From assembly GCF_013817205.1 (NCBI RefSeq), contig NZ_JACDDD010000005.1:1-64000 (forward strand): a stretch of DNA of 64,000 bases. The letters run 5' to 3'. The notes below the pieces were generated by a model. The model did no database searches. It was not told the origin of the DNA and saw only the letters and a list, made by a program, of their open reading frames with translations. How positions within the stretch are numbered: the first letter of the stretch is position 1; the number at the start of each line of letters is the position of its first letter. The position numbers and the translations under genes were made by a program. This document shows, piece by piece, positions 42,801 to 50,601 of this stretch. The stretch is from Polaromonas sp. GTDB lineage: Bacteria; Pseudomonadota; Gammaproteobacteria; Burkholderiales; Burkholderiaceae_C.

Positions 42801-44114
42801 AGCCTTCGCGCGCGCCGCCTTGAAGGCCTCCCTGTCGTCAGGGTGAATCAGCTGCAGCAGGCCCGGGATGGTTCCATCAAAGCCCTCACGGTCAACGCCC
42901 AGCACCTCATAGATTTCATCGGACCACCAGCTCTGCGAGGGGTTGGGGTCCAGTTGCCAATAACCAATGCGCCCCAAGCGCTGGGCGTCTTGCAGTTTTT
43001 GCTGGACCGACTCGCTGCGCGACAGCTCCGCTTTGAGCGCATCGCGCTGCCTTAGCAGCGAATCGGCCATCAGGTTAAAAGCCGCCCCCATCTGAGCGAA
43101 CTCGCCACCGCCTTCCAGAAACGCCGCGGGAATCCGCTGTTCAAGATCGCCGTGGCCGATCTTGCGCGTCGCATCGAGAATTTCGCGGGTGGGCTCGACA
43201 ATGGCGCGACGGCCCATCATCCAGGCCAGCCAGCCGCCGAGAAAGGCCACCAGCCCCAGCACAATCAGCTCCAGCTGGAGCTGGTGGCGCGCCGGGCCCA
43301 CAACCAGATCGCGGTCGACGCTCACTGCCACAAAAAAAGGGGCATCGGGCCCTATGCTCACAGGAAGAAAAGAATAGAGCCGGGGATTCCCCTTGCTGTC
43401 CTGACCGTCTGCCGAGCCGGCGCGCATGTTTGTAATCGCGTCCTGAAGCAGGGGGTTGCCTACAGGTTGCCCCACCACGGCAATGGGGTCCGGGCTGGTG
43501 GCCAACACAATGCCCGCGCGATCCGTAATGACAAAACCGCTGCCGTTGGGCAATGCCACACTGGTCATGGACCTTGAAAACTCTGCAAGGTCAATACTTG
43601 CAAAGGCAACCGCCGTGCCCACGCCGCTTCCTTCAATCGGCAGGCCAAAGGTGATGACCTCCTTGCGTGACGCGCGCCCCACCATGTACCCACTGACGGA
43701 AAGGTTTCGGCTGGCCAGTGCGCCTTTGAAGTACTCCCGGTCCCCGGCAAAAATGCTGCTCGGGCTTCCCACCCCATCACAAATGAAATACCCGTCCGGG
43801 CCAATAATTCCCAGGTTGGTGTACATCGGCAATTGCCCATTCAGCGCGGTGAGATAACGCCGGCAATCGTCGCGGTTTTCAGAGATCAGGCCCGGGGCAT
43901 TGGCAACCGCCATGAGGACCTGGCGGGCTGACTCGCCAACACGTTGATGGTTGGCAGCAACCAGCGCAGCGGCGAAGCGCAGGTTTTCAGTAGCGCGGTT
44001 AACGGCTGCGTCTGCATTGACCCAGGCTTTCAGCAAAAACAGGCCCAGCAGCGGAACGATGGCCAGCATCACAACCATGACGAGTCTCGTGCGCAAACCA
44101 ATCCTGAGCCTCAT
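39843..44114 (-). CDS. Large multi-PAS membrane hybrid-type sensor histidine kinase
   Basis: A 1423-residue sensor. Order, roughly: membrane helix (12-32), dCache periplasmic sensor (40-275), membrane helix (285-305), HAMP (305-360), PAS (385-500), PAS (515-625), a LOV-like PAS (635-755), PAS (770-880), GAF (900-1075), PAS (1095-1215), HisKA (SYSVSHDLRSPLNTVDGF, intact His) and HATPase (NAWKFT, DNGAGFD, GTGVGLATV). There is no receiver. The LOV-like PAS reads GKSPRFLQGP, so the photoactive Cys is Pro. I chose the ATG at 44114, preceded by ggaagg. The response-regulator gene upstream (44307-44747) is the probable partner. Confidence 0.92.
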   Translation of the reverse strand: MRLRIGLRTRLVMVVMLAIVPLLGLFLLKAWVNADAAVNRATENLRFAAALVAANHQRVGESARQVLMAVANAPGLISENRDDCRRYLTALNGQLPMYTNLGIIGPDGYFICDGVGSPSSIFAGDREYFKGALASRNLSVSGYMVGRASRKEVITFGLPIEGSGVGTAVAFASIDLAEFSRSMTSVALPNGSGFVITDRAGIVLATSPDPIAVVGQPVGNPLLQDAITNMRAGSADGQDSKGNPRLYSFLPVSIGPDAPFFVAVSVDRDLVVGPARHQLQLELIVLGLVAFLGGWLAWMMGRRAIVEPTREILDATRKIGHGDLEQRIPAAFLEGGGEFAQMGAAFNLMADSLLRQRDALKAELSRSESVQQKLQDAQRLGRIGYWQLDPNPSQSWWSDEIYEVLGVDREGFDGTIPGLLQLIHPDDREAFKAARAKALQGGLPIDTEMRVITAKGEVRWMHFFGRVHDTADAGGRARRSGVIQEITDRKRAEQTVARNTELLNRTGEMAKIGGWELLLDRMVLICSDEVYQIHEGDFRGRSTPLEQAIGFYAPEAQPVVRAAIMAGIEKGQSWDVILPFVTSKGRRIQVRLQGKAIQKDGKTVRLVGALQDVTEQQAAQAQLKLLEAAVSRLNDIVLITEAEPQDEPGPRIVFVNDAFERRTGYSREEVLGKSPRFLQGPLTQRPELDRIGAALRQWQPVRAELINYSKSGEPLWLELDMVPIADDKGLFTHIVSVERDITTRKRAEQDLIESEQRYAALFDSAPVPMWIVDIGTLGFLAVNQIALDNYGYTRDQFLGLTVSDILAPVERIQLQQHVEKSTSGKMYRWQHVDSQGRQFPVETLSRGITYLDKSARFVVAVNVSAQAKAENELQAYLFTLQRAADAAQAITSHRTLEATLQETVDQTRAVVGAHQAVVSLTASDGSVAAINAMSFSNHYANCRDFVRQTHGCGISQAVCRTNSPKRLTQAELEAQPGWQPVPADRIGPPPMRGWLAVPLTGRHGENVGLLQLTEKYEGEFSLQDQYVAVELAQLASIAIDNARLFEQVHQLNLGLEEKVVERTAALERQEALFRTLAEQAPQVIWNAEPGGRVTYANRKWYELMGGTPADWMGHKWLGAVHPDDLPDMLANWQHARDTQSPYTGMRRMLASDGTYHVMSYRASPVLDEAGQVLFWVGIDADVTEIKAIEAALRLSNQELEAFSYSVSHDLRSPLNTVDGFSRLLAKQLAPDQSSDKIQHYLSRIQAGVAQMGRLIEDLLSLAQVSRMQMRNEAVDLSAIAHEIVEECQGRDPSRMADIDIENGLQVQGDGRLVRVVMENLIGNAWKFTSQRPRAFIHVGQTKVEGGATAFFVQDNGAGFDMAYADKLFNTFQRLHAVSEFPGTGVGLATVSRAIGRHNGKVWAESEPDKGATFFFTLPGVPST

Positions 44115-44306
44115 GCTGCCTTCCACTGTTGACCTGACTCCAATGTAAGTCACTCTCCGCAAAGGGGGAAGCACAAACTGGCCCTGGCCGACGCCAGTCG
44201 CCGCGCGGGTCAGTGCAGGTTGAATTCAAATAGGGTCATGCGTCGGCCACGCAATGCCAAGACGTCGCGTGACTGCTTCACGCGTTGATGAGCTTTCGTG
44301 AGGCCG

Positions 44307-44747
44307 TCAGGCCGTTGCGATGGACTCGTTGACGCGCAGCCAGTATTGCTGCAGCCGGCTGAGTTTTTCAGTGAACTCGCCAAAGTCGACCGGCTTGCGG
44401 ACAAATCCGTTGGCGCCGCTCTGGTAACAGGCAATGATGTCGGACTGCTCGCTTGAGGATGTGAGCATGACCACGGGCACGAGCGCAGTCAGCGGATTGG
44501 CGCGCACATTGCGCAAGACATCAAGCCCCGACAGCTTGGGCAGCTTCATGTCCAGCAGGATGAAGGCCGGCTGCTTCTGGGTATCGCGCCCCGCGTGCAC
44601 GCCCTGACCAAACAGGTAGTCGAGTGCTTCGGCGCCGTCGCGCGCAGTCACGATGGGGGTATCTGCACCCTGCTCCTGGAGCGTCAGGACGGTCAACTCC
44701 AGATGGTCGGGATTGTCCTCAACTACAAGAATAGGGTTGTCGTTCAT
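44307..44747 (-). CDS. Single-domain response regulator (Rcp1/CheY-like)
   Basis: A 146-residue lone receiver. ILVVEDNPDHLELTVLTLQEQG gives the acidic pocket, FILLDMKLPKLSGLDVL the phosphorylatable Asp, VVMLTSSSEQSDI the Thr, and FVRKPVDFGEF the Lys. The longer loop between beta2 and beta3 (ALDYLFGQGVHAGRDTQKQP) is typical of Rcp-type regulators that pair with phytochrome-like or multi-PAS kinases. It lies upstream of the large sensor kinase gene on the same strand with 192 bp between, so it probably receives phosphate from it. Confidence 0.92.
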   Translation of the reverse strand: MNDNPILVVEDNPDHLELTVLTLQEQGADTPIVTARDGAEALDYLFGQGVHAGRDTQKQPAFILLDMKLPKLSGLDVLRNVRANPLTALVPVVMLTSSSEQSDIIACYQSGANGFVRKPVDFGEFTEKLSRLQQYWLRVNESIATA

Positions 44748-44890
44748 AAGAACCTTCGTTACCAGTGTGACAGCCGCTTGACTATCAGTTTTATCATCTT
44801 TGTCATATTACAGAAAAACACAAAGTTGTCCAGTCGTATTAGCCCTCATACGATGGCTGCAGCGTCTACATCGCATGTCTTTGATCCACA

Positions 44891-45856
44891 TCACCATCGG
44901 GGCACCACCTCATCCTTCAACTGGCTGCGCAAATGGGCGTAGTCGGGCACCACGGTGCGCACAGTGTCCCAGAAGCGGGGGCTGTGGTCCATCACCCGCA
45001 AATGACTCAACTCGTGCACCACCACATAGTCAATCACCGACGGTTTGAAGTGGATCAACCGCCAGTTCAGCCGTATCGCACCATCGGCGCTGGCACTGCC
45101 CCAACGGGTGCCCGCGCTGCTCAGGCTGAGTTTGCGCCATTGCACACCCAAATGGGGGGCAAAGTGGTCCAGGCGTTCGGTAAAGATCTGTTTGGCCCGC
45201 CGCATCAGCCAGGCCTGCACCGAGTCGCGGATCTGTTCGGCGCTGGCGTCGTGCGCCAGTCCGATGCACAGGGTTTTCGGTGCCCCGGCCGGTCCAGGCT
45301 GGAGTTCGCCACCGACACCGCTGAACGCATGGCGCGGGTCGATCTGCACCGTCACCGTCTCGCCCAGGAAGGGAAGGGTGGTTCCGTCGCGCCACTCGAT
45401 ACGCGCCGCTTCGAGCCGGTCGTGGCGCGCCCGGGTTTCCCGCAGCTTGGCGACAATCCAGCTGGTTTTTTCCTGAACCGCCTTGTCGATCTCATACAGG
45501 GGCACCCACTTGGGCGCGCTGACCACCAGGCCCTCGGCGCCTACCGAAAAGCCGATGGTGCGGCGTTTGCCGCGCCGGAACTGGTACGCCACCACCGTGT
45601 CGCCCAGCAGCGCCTCGCGCGTAGCGGCCGGATGGCGGTAGGTGGCGGGCGCCAGCACCTGCTGCAGGGTCTGCGCCGGGCGACCATCGACCGGGCCGAG
45701 ATCAGCTACTGTTTCAATAGCAGAATTCGCAGGAAGGACGGGGGCTGGCGGGCGATTTGGCTTGATTTTTCCGGCCTTGCGCCGCTTGTCAGGTCCCGGC
45801 GCCGGTATCTCCGTGCCAAACAGGTCAAGCGTGAACTGGAGAAGCCTTTGCATCAT
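44891..45856 (-). CDS. YgjP/SprT-like zinc metallopeptidase (DUF45, M48-like)
   Basis: A 321-residue COG1451-type protein. The zinc motif is in VIDYVVVHELSHLRVMDHSPRFWDTV, an HExxH followed by a His ligand. VSAPKWVPLYEIDKAVQEKTSWIVAKL and WRKLSLSSAGTRWGSASADGAIRLNWRL are family hallmarks. The N-terminal region (about 20-75) is a low-complexity extension; residues about 33-51 are encoded by a family A repeat (45704-45759) in frame. The end of the gene is followed by an AT-rich 143-bp interval. Cellular role unknown. Confidence 0.9.
   Translation of the reverse strand: MMQRLLQFTLDLFGTEIPAPGPDKRRKAGKIKPNRPPAPVLPANSAIETVADLGPVDGRPAQTLQQVLAPATYRHPAATREALLGDTVVAYQFRRGKRRTIGFSVGAEGLVVSAPKWVPLYEIDKAVQEKTSWIVAKLRETRARHDRLEAARIEWRDGTTLPFLGETVTVQIDPRHAFSGVGGELQPGPAGAPKTLCIGLAHDASAEQIRDSVQAWLMRRAKQIFTERLDHFAPHLGVQWRKLSLSSAGTRWGSASADGAIRLNWRLIHFKPSVIDYVVVHELSHLRVMDHSPRFWDTVRTVVPDYAHLRSQLKDEVVPRW
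45704..45759 (+). repeat. Repeat family A copy 8, inside the YgjP-like gene
   Basis: GCTACTGTTTCAATAGCAG, then AATTCGCAGGAAGGACG, then GGGGCTGGCGGGCGATTTGG. It is on the strand opposite to the gene and is translated as part of a Pro/Ala-rich N-terminal segment. Confidence 0.75.
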
Positions 45857-45950
45857 GGCAGTTTAGCGCCGCTCCAGCGGTGGAAGCGGAATCCTTCGAC
45901 AAGCTCCGGGTGAACGAAGTCGAGTGGGCGCATGCGCGGGCATCTTTTGT

Positions 45951-46044
45951 CAAACAGGGGCCGCGGATCTGGCTCTGCCAGTCCGCAGGCGCAGCGGCCC
46001 CCTCGGGGGCAGGGAGCTACACGCAGTGAGCGACCGTGGGGGCC
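45951..46044 (+). repeat. Repeat family B copy 3
   Basis: Caaacaggggccgcgg, then tggctctgccagtccgcaggcgcagcggccccctcgggggc, then agggagctacacgcagtgagcgaccgtgggggcc. The last C is the first base of the reverse-complement stop codon of plsC, so repeat and stop overlap by one base. Confidence 0.85.
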
Positions 46045-46778
46045 TAAAGATAGGCTTCGGGATCCAGTCGCCGCATCTCGGCCTCTATCCACGCCTCGAC
46101 CTCGCGCATCAGCTCCTCGGGCTTGCGGCCCACGCTGCTGATCGGCTTGCCGATGGAAATGTCGACAATGCCCGGCTTCTTGATGAAGGCCTTGCGCGGC
46201 CAGCATTTGGCCGATGTCACGGCCACCGGGATCACCGGCGCGCCGGTTTCAATGGCCAGCCGCGTGCCGCCGGTTTTGTAGACGCCTTTTTGCCCGCGGT
46301 CTATGCGTGTGCCCTCGGGAAACATGATGACCCAGACGCCCTGCCCCATCAGCCGGCGACCCTGCTCCACCACCTTGTTGAAAGCCTGGGTACGCTGGCT
46401 GCGGTCTATGTGGATCATGTCCATGCGGGCCATGGCCCAGCCGAAGAAGGGCACATAGAGCAGCTCTTTCTTGAAAACGTAAGCCAGCGGGTGCGGCATC
46501 AGCGTCGGCATCGAAAAGGTTTCCCAGGTGCTCTGGTGCTTGAGCAGCAGGACCGCGCCGCTGGTGTTGCTGGTGGGAAGGTTTTCCATTCCCGACACCC
46601 GGTTATGGATGCCAAGAATCACTGTGCCGCCGCTGACCGCCAGGCGCAGCCAGCCCGCGCACATCCAGTAGATCTGGGTGCTGCTGCCGAACAGTGAAAA
46701 CACCAGCACGGCCAGCGCCCAGGGAATTACCGTGACAATCATCCACAGCAGGTGCAGTACGGAGCGGATCAGTGGCAT
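46044..46778 (-). CDS. plsC: 1-acyl-sn-glycerol-3-phosphate acyltransferase (PlsC-like)
   Basis: A 244-residue inner-membrane acyltransferase that adds the second acyl chain to lysophosphatidic acid. An N-terminal hydrophobic segment (LHLLWMIVTVIPWALAVLVFSLFG) precedes the catalytic block. Motif I is LLLKHQSTWETFSMP: HX4E in place of the usual HX4D, a variant I recall from beta-proteobacterial members. Motif III is VIMFPEGTRIDRG, and motif IV GAPVIPVAVTSA. It follows gmhB, separated by 86 bp that include a family A repeat. Confidence 0.92.
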   Translation of the reverse strand: MPLIRSVLHLLWMIVTVIPWALAVLVFSLFGSSTQIYWMCAGWLRLAVSGGTVILGIHNRVSGMENLPTSNTSGAVLLLKHQSTWETFSMPTLMPHPLAYVFKKELLYVPFFGWAMARMDMIHIDRSQRTQAFNKVVEQGRRLMGQGVWVIMFPEGTRIDRGQKGVYKTGGTRLAIETGAPVIPVAVTSAKCWPRKAFIKKPGIVDISIGKPISSVGRKPEELMREVEAWIEAEMRRLDPEAYL

Positions 46779-46815
46779 GTGAAGTCTCTTGTCTCGTTTT
46801 CTATTAACGTTTTGT

Positions 46816-46863
46816 GCCTCCAGCCCTTTAAATACAAGGGCTGATAGCTACTATTTTCATAGC
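46816..46863 (-). repeat. Repeat family A copy 9
   Basis: On the minus strand GCTATGAAAATAGTAGCTATC, then AGCCCTTGTATTTAAAGGGCT, then GGAGGC. The middle of this copy forms an additional AGCCCTT/AAGGGCT hairpin. It lies between gmhB and plsC, and the end of gmhB is 2 bp away. Confidence 0.8.
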
Positions 46864-46864
46864 A

Positions 46865-47422
46865 TCAGGTGGATGCCCCACGGCTTAGCAGATGCTCCAC
46901 AAAAGCTGTCAGGTCGGCATGCAGGCGCGTGCCGGGTGGCAGGCCTTCAGGCTGGCCGCCGCCCTGGTACTGCGCGGATTTTCCGGTCAGCACCAGGTGC
47001 GGCTCGCAGCCGGCGGCAGCGCCGGCCAGCAGGTCGCGCACCGAATCGCCGGCCGTCGGTACCCCTTTGAGCGGCACACCAAAACGCGCGCCTATCTGTT
47101 CAAACAGGCCCGGCAGCGGCTTGCGGCAGGTGCAGCTTTCCTCGGGGCTGTGCGGGCAATAGAACACGGCATCGACGCGCCCGCCAACCGCCGCCAGCAT
47201 CTTGTGCATCTTGGCGTGCATGGCATTGAGCGAAGCCACATCAAACAGGCCGCGGCCCAGCCCCGACTGGTTGGAGGCAATCACCACATGCCAGCCTGCA
47301 TGGTTCAGGCGCGCAATCGCCTCCAGCGATCCTGGCAGCGGCACCCACTCTTCCGGCGACTTGACAAAATCTTCGCTGTCGCTGTTGATGGTGCCGTCGC
47401 GGTCGAGGATGACGAGTTTCAT
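46865..47422 (-). CDS. gmhB: D-glycero-beta-D-manno-heptose-1,7-bisphosphate 7-phosphatase
   Basis: A 185-residue HAD-family phosphatase of LPS heptose synthesis. The nucleophile motif is KLVILDRDGTINSDS. VIASNQSGLGRG provides motif II. The zinc site typical of GmhB is present as FYCPHSPEESCTCRKPLPG. VPTAGDSVRDLLAG holds the last acids. It overlaps the FkbM gene stop by 4 bp (ATGA) and lies in the glyQ-ABM-glyS-FkbM-gmhB operon. Confidence 0.94.
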   Translation of the reverse strand: MKLVILDRDGTINSDSEDFVKSPEEWVPLPGSLEAIARLNHAGWHVVIASNQSGLGRGLFDVASLNAMHAKMHKMLAAVGGRVDAVFYCPHSPEESCTCRKPLPGLFEQIGARFGVPLKGVPTAGDSVRDLLAGAAAGCEPHLVLTGKSAQYQGGGQPEGLPPGTRLHADLTAFVEHLLSRGAST

Positions 47423-48168
47423 GACGCAGCCCCTGTGGGTCGGAAGATGAAGTTGTTGTAGTAATCCTTGGCGCCCCAGAAACGCTCGCCTGCCTGTTTC
47501 TGGTGCAGCGCTTCATCAAACTGCGCTGCCTGCAACTCCCCGATACCGGGCATAGCCAGCGTCGCGCTGTAGCCCAGCGAGGTCACCAGCGTGATGAAGT
47601 CGCGCACGGTCTTGCCGGCCGGCAGGTGGCGCGCTTCACACTCGACCACCAGCAGCGGCCTGTCGCGCCGGATCAGTGCCAACGCGCCCTGCAGAACCGC
47701 CATCTCATGGCCTTCCACGTCGATCTTGATCACGCGCACTGGTGAATGCAATTTTTCTGCTGCATACGCATCCAGCGTGGTGACGCTGACCGTTTCCGTG
47801 TGGCAGGCCGTCTTGTCCGCAATGCTGGCTTCCAGCGAAGCACCGGGCGAATGGCTGTCCCCCGGCACAAACAGCTTTAGCTCCCCTTGCTGATTGGACA
47901 GGGCAAGATTTTCGATGGTGACGTTGCGCAGGCCGGAACGCCGGCAGGCGTGCGTCAGGTAACTCGCCAAACGGCTTTGCGGCTCGAACGCCACCACCGG
48001 CGAGGTGCCGGCCCAGCGCGCCATCGAATACAGGTAACTGCCCTTGTTGGCGCCCACGTCGAGCGCCACGCCGCCATGGCGCAAGGCCTCGCGGATCGCG
48101 CGCAACTCGAACACCTGATCCCGGTAACGTGTCTTCCACGCGCGCCAAGCCAGTTTGAAGTCCATCAT
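47419..48168 (-). CDS. FkbM-family methyltransferase
   Basis: A 249-residue SAM-dependent methyltransferase. The SAM loop is VALDVGANKGSYLYSMARW, followed by VVAFEPQSRLASYL. IKIDVEGHEMAVLQGALALIRRDRPLLVVECEA is the FkbM signature with the VEGxE motif. In this context, between glyS and gmhB, methylation of an outer-surface sugar or lipopolysaccharide part is plausible but unproven. It starts 10 bp after the glyS stop and overlaps gmhB by 4 bp. Confidence 0.92.
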   Translation of the reverse strand: MMDFKLAWRAWKTRYRDQVFELRAIREALRHGGVALDVGANKGSYLYSMARWAGTSPVVAFEPQSRLASYLTHACRRSGLRNVTIENLALSNQQGELKLFVPGDSHSPGASLEASIADKTACHTETVSVTTLDAYAAEKLHSPVRVIKIDVEGHEMAVLQGALALIRRDRPLLVVECEARHLPAGKTVRDFITLVTSLGYSATLAMPGIGELQAAQFDEALHQKQAGERFWGAKDYYNNFIFRPTGAAS

Positions 48169-48178
48169 GGCACGCAGC

Positions 48179-50290
48179 TCAGGCCGCGAGGCGCGACAGG
48201 TCGGCGACGCGGTTCATGGCCTGATGCACGGTGGCGAGCAGGCCGAGGCGGTTCAGCCGCAAATCGGTCTGTTCGGCATTGACCATCACGCCCTCGAAGA
48301 ATGCGTCGACGGGCGCGCGCAACGCGGCCAGGGTTTGCAGCGAAGCCGCGTAGTCGCCCGCCTCGAACTGCGCACTGGCCTGCGGCGCCACCTGCTGCAT
48401 CGCAGCGTGCAGGGCTTTTTCTGCGGGCTCCTGCAGCAGAACTTCGCTCACATGGGCATCGACACCTTCGGTTTTTTTCAGAATGTTGCTGATGCGTTTG
48501 TTGGCCGCGGCCAGCGCGGGCGCTTCGGGCAGGGCCACGAAAGCACGCACGGCGGCCAGGCGGCGTGGAATATCGGCCCAGACCGTCATGCCCGGCGCAT
48601 GTACAGCGGCATCCACCTCGGCTGCAGAGTAGCCGCCCTCACGCAGGTAACCCTTGAGACGGTCCAGAATAAAAAGGCTCAGGTCTGTTTGGGCATCGCC
48701 CAACATGCCGTCTGGAAACGCCTTGAAGCCTGCACCGGTCAGCTGAAGGATCTCGAGAGGAAGATTCTTTTCCATGAGCATGCGCACCACGCCCAGCGCA
48801 TGGCGGCGCAATGCAAACGGGTCCTTGTCGCCGGTGGGCAGGTTGCCGATGCCGAACATGCCGACCAGAGTTTCCAGCTTGTCAGCCAAGGCGACGATCA
48901 CACCCACCTGATGACGCGGCAATTCATCGCCGGCAAAGCGAGGTTTGTAGTGGTCTTCGATAGCGTCGGCAATATCAGAGGACAAGCCGTCGTTGAGCGC
49001 GTAATAGCGGCCCATAATTCCCTGCAGTTCAGGGAACTCGCCGACCATGTCGGTCACTAGATCGGTTTTGGCCAGTTGCGCAGCCTGGTCGGCCTGTTGC
49101 GCCAGCGCGTCGCCGCCGAGTTGCTGGCCAATCGCTTTGGCAATCGCGCGCACCCGCTCCACCCGTTCGCCTTGCGAGCCCAGTCTGTTGTGATACACCA
49201 CCTTGCCCAGCCCTGCCACGCGCGAAGCCAGTGTCTTCTTGCGGTCCTGGTCGAAGAAGAACTTGGCGTCGGCCAGGCGCGGCCGCACCACCCGCTCGTT
49301 GCCACCGATCACCGCGCTGGCATCGGCCGGGCTGATGTTGCTGACCACCAAAAACTTGTTGCTGAGCTTGCCCGACGCCTCTAGCAACGGAAAGTACTTC
49401 TGATTGGCCTTCATCGTGAGGATCAGGCACTCCTGCGGCACGTCGAGAAATTCCTTCTCGAATTCACACACCAGCACGTTGGGGCGCTCAACCAGCGCGG
49501 TCACTTCGTCGAGCAGCGCGTCGTCTTCAATCGCCTTGACGCCGCCGCCGACCTTGGCCGCCGCTGCTGCGAGCTGTCTGGCTATCTCGGCTTTGCGTTC
49601 AGCAAAGCTGGCGATCACCGCCCCGTCCTTTTTTAACGTGGCCGCATAACTGTCGGCGTCTTTCAACACCACGGGGTCCACAGAGGCCTCGAAGCGATGA
49701 CCGTGTGTGCTGTTGCCGGCTTTCAGGCCCAGCGCCTCGATGGCCACCACTTCACTGCCGTGCAGCGCTACCAAGCCATGGGCGGGACGCACAAACTTCA
49801 CGTCGCTCCAGCCATCGGCGAGCTGGTAGGTCATAACCTTGGGAATCGGCAATTTCGTGATGGCTTCCTGCAGCGCTTTCTGCAGGCCTTCGACCAATGT
49901 GGCGCCCTTGACATTGCTGTCATAAAACAGCGCCTCCGCTTTGCCGTCGGGCGCGCGCTTGAGACCAGCAACAGCCGACGCGTCGGCGCCGAGTGCCTGC
50001 AGCTTTTTCAGCAACGCTGGCGTAGCGCTGCCTGACGCGTCAAGTCCCACCGTCACGGGCATGAGTTTTTGCGAGACGGCCCTGTCAGCGCCTTGCGCAC
50101 CGACGTCCGTCACGTGTGCGGCAAGACGGCGCGGCGAAGCAAAGGAAGTCAGCGTGGAATCAGCACCAGCCAGCCCTTGGGCCTTGAGCTGCTCGAACAA
50201 CACGCCGGCAAATGCATCGCCCAACTTTTTGAGTGCCTTGGGCGGCAACTCTTCCACAAACAGTTCAACGAGAAGGTTCTTGCTAGTCAT
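48179..50290 (-). CDS. glyS: Glycine-tRNA ligase, beta subunit
   Basis: A 703-residue GlyRS beta chain of the bacterial alpha2beta2 enzyme. The N-terminus LLVELFVEELPPKALKKLGDAF is the family start. ECLILTMKANQKYFPLLEASGKLSNKFLVVSN is in the B3/4-like editing region, and the C-terminal half holds the HD-like LADKLETLVGMFGIGNLPTGDKDPFALRR and the tRNA-binding helical end. Length is standard. It overlaps the ABM-domain gene by 4 bp, which in turn overlaps glyQ. Confidence 0.97.
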   Translation of the reverse strand: MTSKNLLVELFVEELPPKALKKLGDAFAGVLFEQLKAQGLAGADSTLTSFASPRRLAAHVTDVGAQGADRAVSQKLMPVTVGLDASGSATPALLKKLQALGADASAVAGLKRAPDGKAEALFYDSNVKGATLVEGLQKALQEAITKLPIPKVMTYQLADGWSDVKFVRPAHGLVALHGSEVVAIEALGLKAGNSTHGHRFEASVDPVVLKDADSYAATLKKDGAVIASFAERKAEIARQLAAAAAKVGGGVKAIEDDALLDEVTALVERPNVLVCEFEKEFLDVPQECLILTMKANQKYFPLLEASGKLSNKFLVVSNISPADASAVIGGNERVVRPRLADAKFFFDQDRKKTLASRVAGLGKVVYHNRLGSQGERVERVRAIAKAIGQQLGGDALAQQADQAAQLAKTDLVTDMVGEFPELQGIMGRYYALNDGLSSDIADAIEDHYKPRFAGDELPRHQVGVIVALADKLETLVGMFGIGNLPTGDKDPFALRRHALGVVRMLMEKNLPLEILQLTGAGFKAFPDGMLGDAQTDLSLFILDRLKGYLREGGYSAAEVDAAVHAPGMTVWADIPRRLAAVRAFVALPEAPALAAANKRISNILKKTEGVDAHVSEVLLQEPAEKALHAAMQQVAPQASAQFEAGDYAASLQTLAALRAPVDAFFEGVMVNAEQTDLRLNRLGLLATVHQAMNRVADLSRLAA

Positions 50291-50601
50291 GGCTTGTTCT
50301 GATTCTTCGATTCAATGGCGCTGTAGTGCAGCACTGTTGGAAACGGATCGTAAAAATGGTGAAGCAGCTTGCGCCACGCTTGGTAAGGCTCCGATTGCCG
50401 AAAACCGACGGTGTGGTCTTCAAGCGTGGCCCAGCGCACCAGCAGCATGTAGTGATGATCGTTTTCCAGGCAACGCTGCAGTTCGTGCCCCTGATAACCG
50501 CCCATGGACGCAATGATGGACTGGGCTTGGGCAAAAGCGGCTTCAAAGGCATCGGCTTCGCCGGGCTTGACCTGCAACTGAGCGATTTCCAGAATCATCA
50601 A
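50287..50601 (-). CDS. Antibiotic biosynthesis monooxygenase (ABM)-domain protein between glyQ and glyS
   Basis: A 104-residue ferredoxin-like ABM protein. [42 protein letters not shown] is the first half, and [43 protein letters not shown] the second, ending in the family HFYDPFP pattern. It is encoded by a gene that overlaps both glyQ (50598-50601) and glyS (50287-50290), so it is translated in step with the two tRNA-ligase subunits. Enzymatic role unknown; possible heme or quinol chemistry by family. Confidence 0.9.
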   Translation of the reverse strand: MMILEIAQLQVKPGEADAFEAAFAQAQSIIASMGGYQGHELQRCLENDHHYMLLVRWATLEDHTVGFRQSEPYQAWRKLLHHFYDPFPTVLHYSAIESKNQNKP

